The notes below the pieces were generated by a model, which made no database searches, was not told the DNA's origin, and saw only the letters and a list, made by a program, of their open reading frames with translations. Shown here one piece after another: positions 34,668-42,687 of a stretch of DNA of 64,000 bases; position 1 is the stretch's first letter, and each line of letters opens with the position of its first letter. Source of the stretch: Novosphingobium sp. (GTDB lineage: Bacteria; Pseudomonadota; Alphaproteobacteria; Sphingomonadales; Sphingomonadaceae); assembly GCA_024236175.1 (NCBI GenBank), contig JACKKY010000002.1, positions 124,001-188,000 on the forward strand, written 5' to 3'. A program made the position numbers and the translations under genes.

Positions 34668-35142
34668 GCATGGTCCGTTCGATTCGCGCCATCCCCTGGT
34701 GGGACTTGTCGATGAGGTTGCCCGTCTCAACGGTCGACTGAAGAGCACCTTTGCTCCTTCGCGCCAGGGAGTAAATCTCGGAGAGTCTGAGATCATGGTC
34801 CTGAATGCGGTTGTCGAGGCGGAGAAAGCCCCGACGGTTGCGCAGATCGGGCGTTCTTTGGGCCATCCGCGGCAGATCATTCAGCGCGCGGCCAACTCCC
34901 TGAAGTCAGCCGGGCTTATAGAAACTGCCGCGAATCCCGATCACAAGCGGGCACAGCTGATGAAGCCGACGGAGAAAGGCATCGCGTTGAAGCGCGAAGC
35001 CGATGCCATCGCCGATGGCATCGCTGGTGAACTTTGCCATGCAATGGACCTGGAAGGTGTGCGCGACGCTACGCGGGCCCTTCGTACCGTACGCAAGGAG
35101 CTTGAAGCCCATTTGCGCGTGTTGGAGAGGAAAGGGAACTGA
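34666..35142 (+). CDS. MarR-family transcriptional regulator
   Basis: The 158-residue winged-helix protein has a MarR layout: ESEIMVLNAVVEAEKAPTVAQIGRSLGHPRQIIQRAANSLKSAGLIE as helix-turn-helix, then ANPDHKRAQLMKPTEKG as the wing (the family-typical NPxHKRAxLVxLTxxG pattern). It probably represses the following operon in response to an acyl-CoA or acid ligand. The ATG lies immediately downstream of palindromic DNA and lacks a visible Shine-Dalgarno sequence. Its stop overlaps the start of the kinase gene by one base. Confidence 0.88.
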   Translation: MHGPFDSRHPLVGLVDEVARLNGRLKSTFAPSRQGVNLGESEIMVLNAVVEAEKAPTVAQIGRSLGHPRQIIQRAANSLKSAGLIETAANPDHKRAQLMKPTEKGIALKREADAIADGIAGELCHAMDLEGVRDATRALRTVRKELEAHLRVLERKGN

Positions 35143-36215
35143 TGGAAGCCGACCTTGATGAACTGGCCCCGCTCGGGCCGCTGACGGAATGGCTTGATGC
35201 CAATATTCCCGAACTGGGCAGTGGGCCGCTCAAGCGCAAGTTGCTTCACGGCGGCACATCGAATGTCGTTTTCACCCTGAATCGCGGTGAACAGCCGATG
35301 GTACTGCGACGCCCGCCGGCGGTGCCGCCGCCCGGTGCCGAAAAGGGCGTCTTGCGCGAGGCGAGGGTTCTGACCGCTCTCAACCAGACCGACGTGCCGC
35401 ACCCGCATTGTTACGGTTTCTGCGAAGATCCCGATCTTATCGGGCGACCGTTCTACGTCATGGAAATGGTGGATGGCTGGGCGCCGAACCTGCGTGACGA
35501 AAAGATCCACAATGAACCGCCGTTCGACAAGCTCCCGTATGTTTACGGAATTCCCTTCGCCATCGTCGACGGGCTGATCGCGCTGGCCAATGTCGATCAT
35601 GAGGCCGTTGGCCTTGGCGATTTCGGCAAGCCCGGCAAGTTCCTTGAACGGCAGGTGGACCGGTGGGCAAGCCAGCTCAAATCCTACCCGGAACGCTACA
35701 AGGGCTATGAGCCGAGGCATTTCGAGGGCTATGAAGTCGTGGAGGAATGGCTGCGTGCGAATACGCCCGAACACGAAGTGCGGGGCATCATTCACGGCGA
35801 CGTCGGCACGCCCAACATGATGTTCAAGGCCGGGCCGCCTGCGCGTCTTGCCGCCATGATCGACTGGGAATTGTCCACGATCGGCGACCCGATGGTGGAT
35901 ATGGGCTGGTTCACCGGCGGAATGCGTGACGAGCGCTTTCCCGACCTCAACAGCGCCGCCGGTTTGAACGATCCGAACGAATTCCCGACCCGCCAGGAAC
36001 TCATGCGGTACTACGCTGCGGGAACAGGCCGCGATCCGGCCGAACTGGATTATTTCAGCCTGCTTGCGGGTTTCAAGTCGGGCTGCATCCTCGAATACAA
36101 GGTTGCCCAGGCGGAGGCCGGAAAGCTGCCCAAGGAGACCGGGCGCTTCTTTGCCCGGATCGTCGACGAGAATTTCAAGAAGAACGCGGAAATGGTGCGG
36201 AGGATTTCGAAATGA
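35142..36215 (+). CDS. APH-type phosphotransferase (ACAD10/11 N-domain / LvaA-like)
   Basis: The 357-residue protein has the aminoglycoside-phosphotransferase kinase fold. GGTSNVVF forms the nucleotide loop, the catalytic HGDVGTPN is at 218-225 (Asp220) and the metal-binding DWE at 241-243. The protein matches the kinase domain of ACAD10/ACAD11-type proteins rather than an antibiotic-resistance enzyme. In characterised relatives (LvaA and the kinase domains of ACAD10/11), this fold phosphorylates the 4-hydroxyl of a 4-hydroxyacyl-CoA. The gene overlaps MarR by one base and the acyl-CoA dehydrogenase gene by four bases, so the kinase and dehydrogenase are split but coupled. Confidence 0.87.
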   Translation: MEADLDELAPLGPLTEWLDANIPELGSGPLKRKLLHGGTSNVVFTLNRGEQPMVLRRPPAVPPPGAEKGVLREARVLTALNQTDVPHPHCYGFCEDPDLIGRPFYVMEMVDGWAPNLRDEKIHNEPPFDKLPYVYGIPFAIVDGLIALANVDHEAVGLGDFGKPGKFLERQVDRWASQLKSYPERYKGYEPRHFEGYEVVEEWLRANTPEHEVRGIIHGDVGTPNMMFKAGPPARLAAMIDWELSTIGDPMVDMGWFTGGMRDERFPDLNSAAGLNDPNEFPTRQELMRYYAAGTGRDPAELDYFSLLAGFKSGCILEYKVAQAEAGKLPKETGRFFARIVDENFKKNAEMVRRISK

Positions 36216-37516
36216 TCGATTTCAGTGTTGAGCCTGAATTCCAGGAAAAGCTGGACTGGATGGACAAGTTCGTTCGCGAGGAATGCGAAACGATGGACTT
36301 GCTGTTTCCCGACATGGGGCTTCCTTACGACGTCACTCACAAGCCGTCTCGCCGGCACCTGAAGCCGCTCCAGGGGCAGGTTAAGGAGAAGGGCTTGTGG
36401 GCCTGCCATCTCGGCCCCAATCTGGGCGGACCGGGCTATGGCCAGGTCAAGCTGGCGCTGATGAACGAAATCATCGGACGCTCCAACTGGGCTCCCACCA
36501 TCTTCGGAACGGCCGCGCCGGATACGGGCAATGCGGAAATCCTCGCGCTGTTCGGTACGCCCGAGCAGAAGGAGAAATACCTCGATCCGCTCATGCGGCA
36601 GGAGATCGTCTCCTGCTTCTCCATGACAGAGCCGCAGGGCGGTGCAGATCCGGGCGAATTCGTCTGCCGCGCCTGGCGCGAAGGCGACGAATGGGTGATC
36701 GAAGGGGAAAAGTGGTTCTCCTCGAACGCTCGCTACGCAGCCTTCTGCCTGGTGATCGCGGTGACCGATCCGGAGGCGAAGCTGACCGAGCGGATGAGCA
36801 TGTTCATAGTGCCGACCGACACGCCGGGCTTCGAGATCCTGCGCAACGTTGCGATCGCCGGCGAAAGCGATCCCGAAGACGGGGCGCAATGCCATGTGCG
36901 CTACAACAAGGTGCGGTTGCCGCTCGATTATATGCTCGGCAATCCGGGTGAAGGCTTCAAGGTGGCGCAAGCGCGGCTTGGTGGTGGCCGAATCCACCAT
37001 GCTATGCGCACGGTGGGCAAGTGCCAGCGATTCCTCGATATGATGCTGGAACGGGCGGTTTCCCGGCGGACGCGCGGCAAGATGCTCGGAGATCACCAGT
37101 TCGTTCAGGGCAAGATCGCGGATTCGATCATCGAGCTAGAACAGTTCCGCATGCTGGTGCTCAAGACGGCCTGGATCATCGACGAAATCGAGGCCGGACG
37201 GATGCCGCACGGCTCTTCCCGTAACCACATCGGCATGTGCAAGGTGGCCATGGCCAATGTCTACGGCAACATCTGCGGCCGCGCCCTGGAACTCCATGGG
37301 TCTCTGGGTATTTCGCTCGACATGCCGCTGGCACAGGCTTTTGGCGGCTACATGTCGCTGGCCTTTGCCGACGGGCCGACCGACGTCCACCGCTCCCAGC
37401 TCGCGCGCTCCTATCTCAAGAAGGCCAAGCCGGTCGACAGCATGTTCCCCTCGGAGCACATCCCGACAAGGCTTGCAGAGGCTCTCGAACGCTATCCCAA
37501 CGCGCGAGACGACTGA
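36212..37516 (+). CDS. ACAD10/11-like acyl-CoA dehydrogenase-family enzyme
   Basis: The 434-residue flavoprotein has CFSMTEPQGGADPG as the flavin/acyl-CoA loop and KWFSSNA after it. The substrate-binding helix carries ARLGGGRIHHAMR, typical of the ACAD10/11 branch. The C-terminal stretch that holds the catalytic glutamate in ordinary acyl-CoA dehydrogenases (xEGT) is here ADGPTDVHR, with no glutamate. In LvaC/ACAD11-type enzymes a related fold converts 4-phosphoacyl-CoA to an enoyl-CoA. The tight coupling to the kinase gene supports that role. Ordinary alpha,beta-dehydrogenation is not excluded. Confidence 0.87.
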   Translation: MIDFSVEPEFQEKLDWMDKFVREECETMDLLFPDMGLPYDVTHKPSRRHLKPLQGQVKEKGLWACHLGPNLGGPGYGQVKLALMNEIIGRSNWAPTIFGTAAPDTGNAEILALFGTPEQKEKYLDPLMRQEIVSCFSMTEPQGGADPGEFVCRAWREGDEWVIEGEKWFSSNARYAAFCLVIAVTDPEAKLTERMSMFIVPTDTPGFEILRNVAIAGESDPEDGAQCHVRYNKVRLPLDYMLGNPGEGFKVAQARLGGGRIHHAMRTVGKCQRFLDMMLERAVSRRTRGKMLGDHQFVQGKIADSIIELEQFRMLVLKTAWIIDEIEAGRMPHGSSRNHIGMCKVAMANVYGNICGRALELHGSLGISLDMPLAQAFGGYMSLAFADGPTDVHRSQLARSYLKKAKPVDSMFPSEHIPTRLAEALERYPNARDD

Positions 37517-38256
37517 TGGACCCGCTCTTCGACTTCACCGGCAAGGTCGCCCTTGTCACCGGTGGCTCGCGTGGGCTTGGCTACCAGATGGTCAAGGCCT
37601 TCGCGGAGCGCGGTGCGGACGTCATCGTCGCTTCGCGCAAGCTGGAGAACTGCGAGACGGTGGCGGACGAGATGCGCGCGCTGGGCCGCAAGGCCCTCGC
37701 CGTATCGGCCCATGTCGGCCGGTGGGACGAATGCGACCGGCTGATCGAAGAGGCCTATGCCGCATTCGGACGTGTGGACATCCTTGTGAACAACGCGGGG
37801 ATGAGCCCGGCAATGCCGAGCCATGAGGTAACCGAGAAGCTTTTCGATTCCGTCGTGAACCTCAATTTCAAGGGCCCCTTCCGCCTGGCCAGCCAGGTTG
37901 CCAAGCGGATGTACGACGCGGGCAGCGGAAGCATCATCAACGTCTCGTCGTCGGGCTCCATGATGCCGTTGCCGAACACCGTTCCCTACGGATCGTCGAA
38001 GGCGGCTCTCAACGCCATGTCGAAGAGCCTAGCCTGGGAGTATGCGCCGCATGTGCGAGTGAATACGCTGTCGCCGGGAGCATTTCGGACCGATATCGTC
38101 CAGGCCTGGCCCGACAAGGGGCAGGGGCCGATCCCCATTCCGCGCGGCCATGCTGCAGAACCTGAGGAAATCCTTACGGCTGCGCTGTTTCTGGCCAGCC
38201 CGGCATCCATAAACGTCACTGGGTCGCTGGTTCGCTGCGACGGCGGACAACACTAG
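37516..38256 (+). CDS. Short-chain dehydrogenase/reductase in the MarR operon
   Basis: The 246-residue classical SDR has TGGSRGLG, NNAG, SSSGSMMPLPNTVPYGSSK (Ser-Tyr-Lys) and a C-terminal TGSLVRCDGGQH. The start ATG shares its A with the stop of the dehydrogenase gene. In the lva system an SDR reduces 4-oxoacyl-CoA to 4-hydroxyacyl-CoA before phosphorylation; the same role is plausible here but unproven. NADPH is likely because of the Ser-Arg pair after the glycine loop and ASRK at the end of strand 2. Confidence 0.88.
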   Translation: MDPLFDFTGKVALVTGGSRGLGYQMVKAFAERGADVIVASRKLENCETVADEMRALGRKALAVSAHVGRWDECDRLIEEAYAAFGRVDILVNNAGMSPAMPSHEVTEKLFDSVVNLNFKGPFRLASQVAKRMYDAGSGSIINVSSSGSMMPLPNTVPYGSSKAALNAMSKSLAWEYAPHVRVNTLSPGAFRTDIVQAWPDKGQGPIPIPRGHAAEPEEILTAALFLASPASINVTGSLVRCDGGQH

Positions 38257-38274
38257 AGAAATTGGGAGAACAGG

Positions 38275-39252
38275 ATGCCACGCGCAGTGATGGCCGATGA
38301 ATTCGGCCCGCCGGAGAGTTACCAGCTCCGCGAATTTGATCCGGGGCCACCGAAAGACGATGAGGTTCGTGTCGCTATCAAGGCGGCGGGCGTGTCCTAC
38401 GTCGATGTGCTCACGGCCATGGGCAAGTATCAATTCCATCCGCCGCTGCCGTTCATACCCGGCAGCGAGGCTGCAGGAGTGGTCGAGCAAGTCGGCAAGG
38501 ACGTCACCAACCTCAAGGTCGGCGATCGGGTGTTCTGCGGCGGGATGGGAGGCGAGTTCGCGGAAGTGAACAACTTCAAGGCAGCAGGCTTGAACCGCAT
38601 TCCCGAAGCGATGTCTTTCGAGGCCGCTGCGATCTTCCCAGTCAATTACATGACGGCCTATTACGCGCTTGCCGATCGGGGGCGGGCGAAGCTGGGGGAG
38701 ACGCTTCTTGTGCTCGGCGCTGCGGGGGGCACGGGTTTCGCTGCCGTCCAGGTCGGCAAGCATCTGGGTCTCAAGGTGATCGCTTCGGCATCGAGCGAAG
38801 AAAAGCGCCAGGCCGCGCTTGCCGGCGGCGCCGATGCGGTCGTCCAGTCGGGCGCGGAAGACTGGCGGGATCAGGTCAAGGCGGCCAATGACGGGAAACC
38901 CATCGATATCGTGTTCGACCCCGTCGGTGGCGATGCGACCGAACTGGCCTTCCGCAACCTTGGATATGACGGGCGCCATCTCGTGATCGGTTTTCCGGCG
39001 GGTATAGCCGCGCTCAAGACCAACCTGCCGTTGCTCAAGAGCGCGAGCCTGGTCGGCGTACAGATGCGCGACCATTCGCTGAGGCGGCCTGCGGAAGCCG
39101 AGGAAAACAGGCGCAAGGTCATGGAACTGGCGGGCGAAGGCATTTTCAGTCCTGCCATCGCCGCGCGCTATCCGATCGAGGATTATGCGAAGGCGATGAA
39201 CGAGGCCTTTTCCGGCAAGGCCGCGGGCCGAGTCCTGCTTGTGATGGAGTGA
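38275..39252 (+). CDS. Zinc-less MDR NAD(P)H:quinone oxidoreductase/enoyl reductase
   Basis: The 325-residue medium-chain reductase begins MPRAVMADEFGPPESYQLREF. It has the GroES-like part with KAAGVSYVDVLTAMGKY, GSEAAGVVEQVG and the nucleotide loop LGAAGGTGFAAVQVGK. Zinc-ligand cysteines are missing, as in quinone reductases and enoyl reductases. GGGAG precedes the ATG, 18 nt after the SDR stop, so it is probably the last gene of the MarR operon. It ends 3 bp from the AraC gene on the opposite strand. Confidence 0.86.
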   Translation: MPRAVMADEFGPPESYQLREFDPGPPKDDEVRVAIKAAGVSYVDVLTAMGKYQFHPPLPFIPGSEAAGVVEQVGKDVTNLKVGDRVFCGGMGGEFAEVNNFKAAGLNRIPEAMSFEAAAIFPVNYMTAYYALADRGRAKLGETLLVLGAAGGTGFAAVQVGKHLGLKVIASASSEEKRQAALAGGADAVVQSGAEDWRDQVKAANDGKPIDIVFDPVGGDATELAFRNLGYDGRHLVIGFPAGIAALKTNLPLLKSASLVGVQMRDHSLRRPAEAEENRRKVMELAGEGIFSPAIAARYPIEDYAKAMNEAFSGKAAGRVLLVME

Positions 39253-39255
39253 TCC

Positions 39256-40305
39256 CTAGCAGCTCGCCCGGAATTGCTGAGGTGTCATCCCGGTCCAGCG
39301 CTTGAACGCGCGTCCGAAGCTGGTCTGCTCCCCGTAGCCCAGCCTGTCGGCGATTTCATCGAGCGAAAGATTCCTCTGCGAGAGGTGGGCCTTTGCCAGC
39401 GTGGCGCGCTGGTTTTCCACCAGTTCGGAAAATTTCACGCCTTCCGACGACAGCCGGGCCTGCAGCGTGCGCACCGAAATGCCAATCTTGTCGGCACAAC
39501 GGTCGATCGAGCAATTGCCTGAGGCAAGCGATCCCCGAATATAACTTTCGACACGGTCTATCGTCGACTGGCTGTGAGCGGCGCGGACACGTTCGAGATA
39601 GCCACCCAGCAGGCGGAACAGCAGGCGGTTCGCGCTCGGCACCGGCTGGTCCAGCGCGTGAACGGGAAAGGCCACCGAGTTGCGCGGGTTGCGCCCGGTA
39701 ACCTTGCAGCCCAGCAGGCGTTCGAGTTCAGGCATGTCACTTGGCCGGGCCTCTGCGGAAAGGCTGACCCACGAAGGCTTGAAACCGGGGCCGCCGATGG
39801 CTTGCAGCAATTTCACATTCAGCATCGCTGCCTGGTAGTTTGCCTGATCGTTGACGCCGATGTCGGTATTGACCAGCCAGGTCAGTTCGGCGGTTTCCCT
39901 GCCTTCGATAAGTACGACCTCGCAATCCGGAGCATGCACGACCGGAAGATAATCGATGAGACAACGCACGCCTGCGCGAAAGGTCGGCGCGGCCCTGCAC
40001 AAAGCGGTGACGCAGCCAAAGACTTCGGGGTCCTGGACCGTTGCCATATGCAGGCCGAAAAGGGGATCTTCGAACAGGGTGCTGCAATACTCGAAGACGT
40101 CGGCAACCTGCTGCGGTGCGACGAGGCTTTCCGGATCCGACAAGACCCTCGCCTCCATGCCATGCCGTTCAACGATTCCGCGAGGGTCGCGGCCCATGTG
40201 CCTGGCGACATTGGCCAGCCCGCTGAAATTGGCCGCACGGCACTGCCCGCCGCCCGGGGCTACGTCCAGCGGTCCGTCGAGGCTGAAGAAACTATTCTGT
40301 GCCAC
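39256..40305 (-). CDS. AraC-family regulator (Arabinose_bd N-domain type)
   Basis: The 349-residue regulator starts at GTG (40303-40305) preceded by AGAGGA nine bases upstream; a longer frame beginning at 40458 looks non-coding. The N-terminal ligand domain (about 20-205) has LFGLHMA and VVHAPDCEVVLIEG. The C-terminal AraC helix-turn-helix domain has CADKIGISVRTLQARLSSEG and IADRLGYGEQTSFGRAFKRWTGMTPQQFR. This OruR/ArgR-type class usually activates adjacent catabolic genes. It is divergent from the crotonase gene at 40479 across 173 bp holding dyads. Confidence 0.87.
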   Translation of the reverse strand: MAQNSFFSLDGPLDVAPGGGQCRAANFSGLANVARHMGRDPRGIVERHGMEARVLSDPESLVAPQQVADVFEYCSTLFEDPLFGLHMATVQDPEVFGCVTALCRAAPTFRAGVRCLIDYLPVVHAPDCEVVLIEGRETAELTWLVNTDIGVNDQANYQAAMLNVKLLQAIGGPGFKPSWVSLSAEARPSDMPELERLLGCKVTGRNPRNSVAFPVHALDQPVPSANRLLFRLLGGYLERVRAAHSQSTIDRVESYIRGSLASGNCSIDRCADKIGISVRTLQARLSSEGVKFSELVENQRATLAKAHLSQRNLSLDEIADRLGYGEQTSFGRAFKRWTGMTPQQFRASC

Positions 40306-40343
40306 CTGAACCAGTCCTCTCGTCGCTTGCGCCTGCGATTGTA

Positions 40344-40375
40344 TTCTGCGTAGCTGCAGAACGGCGATGCCGTTC
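40344..40375. promoter_or_regulatory. Twin dyads in the AraC/crotonase divergent region
   Basis: TTCTGC-GTAGCT-GCAGAA (40344-40361) is a perfect 6-bp dyad. Overlapping it, GAACGGC-GAT-GCCGTTC (40359-40375) is a perfect 7-bp dyad. They sit 39-70 bp upstream of the araC GTG and about 100-135 bp upstream of the crotonase ATG. A second TTCTGC...GCAGAA dyad lies just beyond the crotonase stop (41471-41489). An operator for either flanking AraC protein is possible. Confidence 0.45.
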
Positions 40376-40478
40376 GCGGGCGACTGTGGCGTGCAATATC
40401 GAGAACGCTGCGTCAAATGCCAATACCACTTGGCTTGTCTGTGGCAGCAGGCCCGCAATCAGACTTGGGAGATGATGC

Positions 40479-41462
40479 ATGGAGACCATAGCCGATCATA
40501 AGAAAGCCGCCGAAAAGCACGTCCTTTACGAGAAGGACCCGGCTACCAAGATCGCAACGATTACGTTCGACCGGCTCGAGAAGCACAACACTGCGACAAT
40601 CGGCATGCGCGCGCGGTTTGCGGAACTGGTCTTCAAGGCGAATATCGACGACGAGGTAAAGGTGCTGGTCATTCGCGGTGCCGGGGACAATCTCGGCAGC
40701 GGCGGCGACCTTGACGAGCACGGCGACCTCTATCTGAACCCGCAACCGGGCGACAGCTTTCTCGTTGACCTCGAGATCGATGATCCGGACGTGAAATACC
40801 CGCCGATCGGCACGTTTCGCTATCTTCACGGGCTGACCGACTATTATGCGAAGGCGCGCTCGGGGAACCGGCCGCTCCAGGAATTCAAGAAGATCAGCAT
40901 CATTGAGGCCAAGGGCTATTGCTACGGTTGGCATTTCTATCAATGCGCTGACGCCGACATCATCGTGTCGTCCGACGATGCTCTCTTCGGCCACCCCTCG
41001 TTCCGCTATGCAGGCTGGGGACCGCGAATGTGGCAGTGGCTCGAAACCGTCGGTCTTCGCGCGTTCAGCGAAATGCTCTTTACCGGCCGCCCGTTCACCG
41101 CGGAGGAGATGTATACCTGCAATCGCTTCGTCAACAGCGTGGTTCCGCGCGAAAAGCTTGAAGAAGAGACGGCCAAGTATGCCAATGCATGCGCCATCAC
41201 ACGTCCGAACGACGTCGTTGTTGCGCAGAAGACCTTCATCGAAGCCTACAAGCAGCATCGCGGAGAATATATGGGCAGCCTGCTGACCGGCTGGCTGGAA
41301 GGCATGCTCCCGCTGATGAAGGACGACGGCACCGAAGACGTGAACCTCGGCAAGGACAGCACTTTCAAGCAGGGCATCGGTCGTGTCGTCAAAGGCAACG
41401 ACCTTAATTACCCGGCGGATTGGCGTCTGAGCAAGAAAGGCCGCGAGAGCCAGGAGTTCTGA
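40479..41462 (+). CDS. Atypical crotonase-superfamily protein
   Basis: The 327-residue protein has a crotonase fold by its GSGGDLDEHGD oxyanion region and EAKGYCYGWHFYQCADADIIV. The two positions of the hydratase glutamates read GWHF and GHPS, so neither glutamate is present. It also carries a long insertion after the oxyanion loop (about residues 75-115) and an extended C-terminus. It is therefore unlikely to be a normal enoyl-CoA hydratase; a C-C hydrolase, isomerase or other crotonase chemistry is possible. It is flanked by two AraC regulators and is transcribed divergently from the first. Confidence 0.8.
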   Translation: METIADHKKAAEKHVLYEKDPATKIATITFDRLEKHNTATIGMRARFAELVFKANIDDEVKVLVIRGAGDNLGSGGDLDEHGDLYLNPQPGDSFLVDLEIDDPDVKYPPIGTFRYLHGLTDYYAKARSGNRPLQEFKKISIIEAKGYCYGWHFYQCADADIIVSSDDALFGHPSFRYAGWGPRMWQWLETVGLRAFSEMLFTGRPFTAEEMYTCNRFVNSVVPREKLEEETAKYANACAITRPNDVVVAQKTFIEAYKQHRGEYMGSLLTGWLEGMLPLMKDDGTEDVNLGKDSTFKQGIGRVVKGNDLNYPADWRLSKKGRESQEF

Positions 41463-41470
41463 CGAAGGGG

Positions 41471-41489
41471 TTCTGCGCCTATTGCAGAA
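41471..41489. promoter_or_regulatory. TTCTGC-N7-GCAGAA dyad after the crotonase gene
   Basis: A perfect 6-bp inverted repeat TTCTGC-GCCTATT-GCAGAA starts 9 bp after the crotonase stop and about 130 bp upstream of the second araC gene. Its arms equal those at 40344-40361 on the other side of the crotonase gene, with a spacer one base longer. It may be an operator for the araC gene downstream. Confidence 0.4.
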
Positions 41490-41493
41490 AATC

Positions 41494-41524
41494 TTGCGCG
41501 GGTTGCATGGCGCATCCCGCGCAA
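41494..41524 (+). terminator. GC-rich hairpin downstream of the crotonase gene
   Basis: Arms TTGCGCGGG (41494-41502) and CCCGCGCAA (41516-41524) pair perfectly. After one T-T mismatch three more pairs (TGC/GCA) close a five-base loop. The hairpin begins 32 nt after the crotonase stop and is followed by CTATTT, only a weak U-tract. It could be an imperfect intrinsic terminator separating the crotonase from the following araC gene, or a protein-binding site. Confidence 0.45.
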
Positions 41525-41619
41525 CTATTTCATGGGAGTATCCATAGAACCGGATTGATCCGGCCCGGCGCTAAACCTGCCCGATCCGTGGGCATGGGGC
41601 CGGAATAGGGAGATTGCCC

Positions 41620-42660
41620 ATGGCTGAGAAGCTTTTCTCCTTGAACAAGGGGAACTTCCGGGAATGCCAGACCGTGTTTCGCGGCGAGCGCGACCAGGAA
41701 TATTACCGCGGCGACTTCTGGGTGGAAGATACGTCTGCAATCGATGTACGCTCCGACCGCAAGGCTGTCGGGGCTATCTCCATCATCCGCCAACGTTCGG
41801 CCACGAACCTGTTCTTCCGCCGCACGCGTCAACATATCCGTGAGGACGCGACGGACCTGTCAATCCTCTGGTTCGTCAAGCGCGGCAAGCTGGCCTTTTC
41901 GAACCAGTGTGGAAACAAGGTCGCGCAACCCGGAGATTTCGCGATCACCCGGTCGATGTCGCCGTTCTTCATCGAATGCCAGACCGATCAGGATTCAGTC
42001 CACGAGGTTCTCCACGTGACCGTGCCGACCCATATCCTGCGGTCGCACATTCCCAACGATTTCAGCACCGGCCTGTTCATGGCCGCCGACAAGCCCGAAC
42101 TCGCCATTGCCGAGAACATCCTGACCTATGTGTTCGACGACAGTGGCCTGCTGGCGGAGGAATCGGCCCGGGCGCTCGTCGAGGCGGCGCTCACGATCAT
42201 CGGCAATGCCGTCCTGGCCGGCGAGGACGTGGTCCCGGCGCGCCAGACGATCGCGGACCGCAGGTTGCAGGATGTGCTGCGGTTTATCGAGGTCCATCTT
42301 TCCGATCCTCAGCTTTCGACGGTGATGGTCGCCAAGGGCTGCGGGATAAGTCCTCGCTACCTCTCTTTCCTGCTCCGGCTGAAGGGCACTTCCTTCTCGG
42401 AGCTTGTCTGGGAACAACGGTTGGAACAGGCGCGCAACTGGCTTTCCACCTCGGATCCGCGCGACATCTCGATAAGCGAGATCGCCTATGGAGTAGGCTT
42501 CAAGAGTCCGGCCCATTTCAGCCGCATGTTCAAGCGCGTGTTCGGCATCAATCCGCGGGAATTCCGTGGGGAGTGTTGCCAGAAGGCCGCAAGCCCGGGG
42601 GCGCGCGAGTCCGAAGATGCATTCGCCGGCTATCCCGACGTCAGCGACCTGCTGCAATAG
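41620..42660 (+). CDS. AraC-family regulator (AraC_binding_2 / FeaR-like)
   Basis: The 346-residue regulator starts at the ATG at 41620 with AGGGAG about 7 nt upstream. The N-terminal domain (about 15-200) matches the FeaR-like ligand domain (LSILWFVKRGKLAFSNQ, GDFAITRSMSPF). The C-terminal helix-turn-helix pair has VMVAKGCGISPRYLSFLLRLKG and ISEIAYGVGFKSPAHFSRMFKRVFGINPREFR. The target is unknown; the neighbouring crotonase and the convergent TauD gene are candidates. It is of a different AraC subclass from the gene at 39256-40305. Confidence 0.87.
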   Translation: MAEKLFSLNKGNFRECQTVFRGERDQEYYRGDFWVEDTSAIDVRSDRKAVGAISIIRQRSATNLFFRRTRQHIREDATDLSILWFVKRGKLAFSNQCGNKVAQPGDFAITRSMSPFFIECQTDQDSVHEVLHVTVPTHILRSHIPNDFSTGLFMAADKPELAIAENILTYVFDDSGLLAEESARALVEAALTIIGNAVLAGEDVVPARQTIADRRLQDVLRFIEVHLSDPQLSTVMVAKGCGISPRYLSFLLRLKGTSFSELVWEQRLEQARNWLSTSDPRDISISEIAYGVGFKSPAHFSRMFKRVFGINPREFRGECCQKAASPGARESEDAFAGYPDVSDLLQ

Positions 42661-42687
42661 GCGCGATACCGCCCTCGATCTTGTGGC

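Noticed and set aside
35142..36215. Aminoglycoside resistance phosphotransferase
   Set aside because: The kinase motifs are shared, but the sequence and its coupling to an ACAD10/11-like dehydrogenase fit the hydroxyacyl-CoA kinase branch, not antibiotic resistance.
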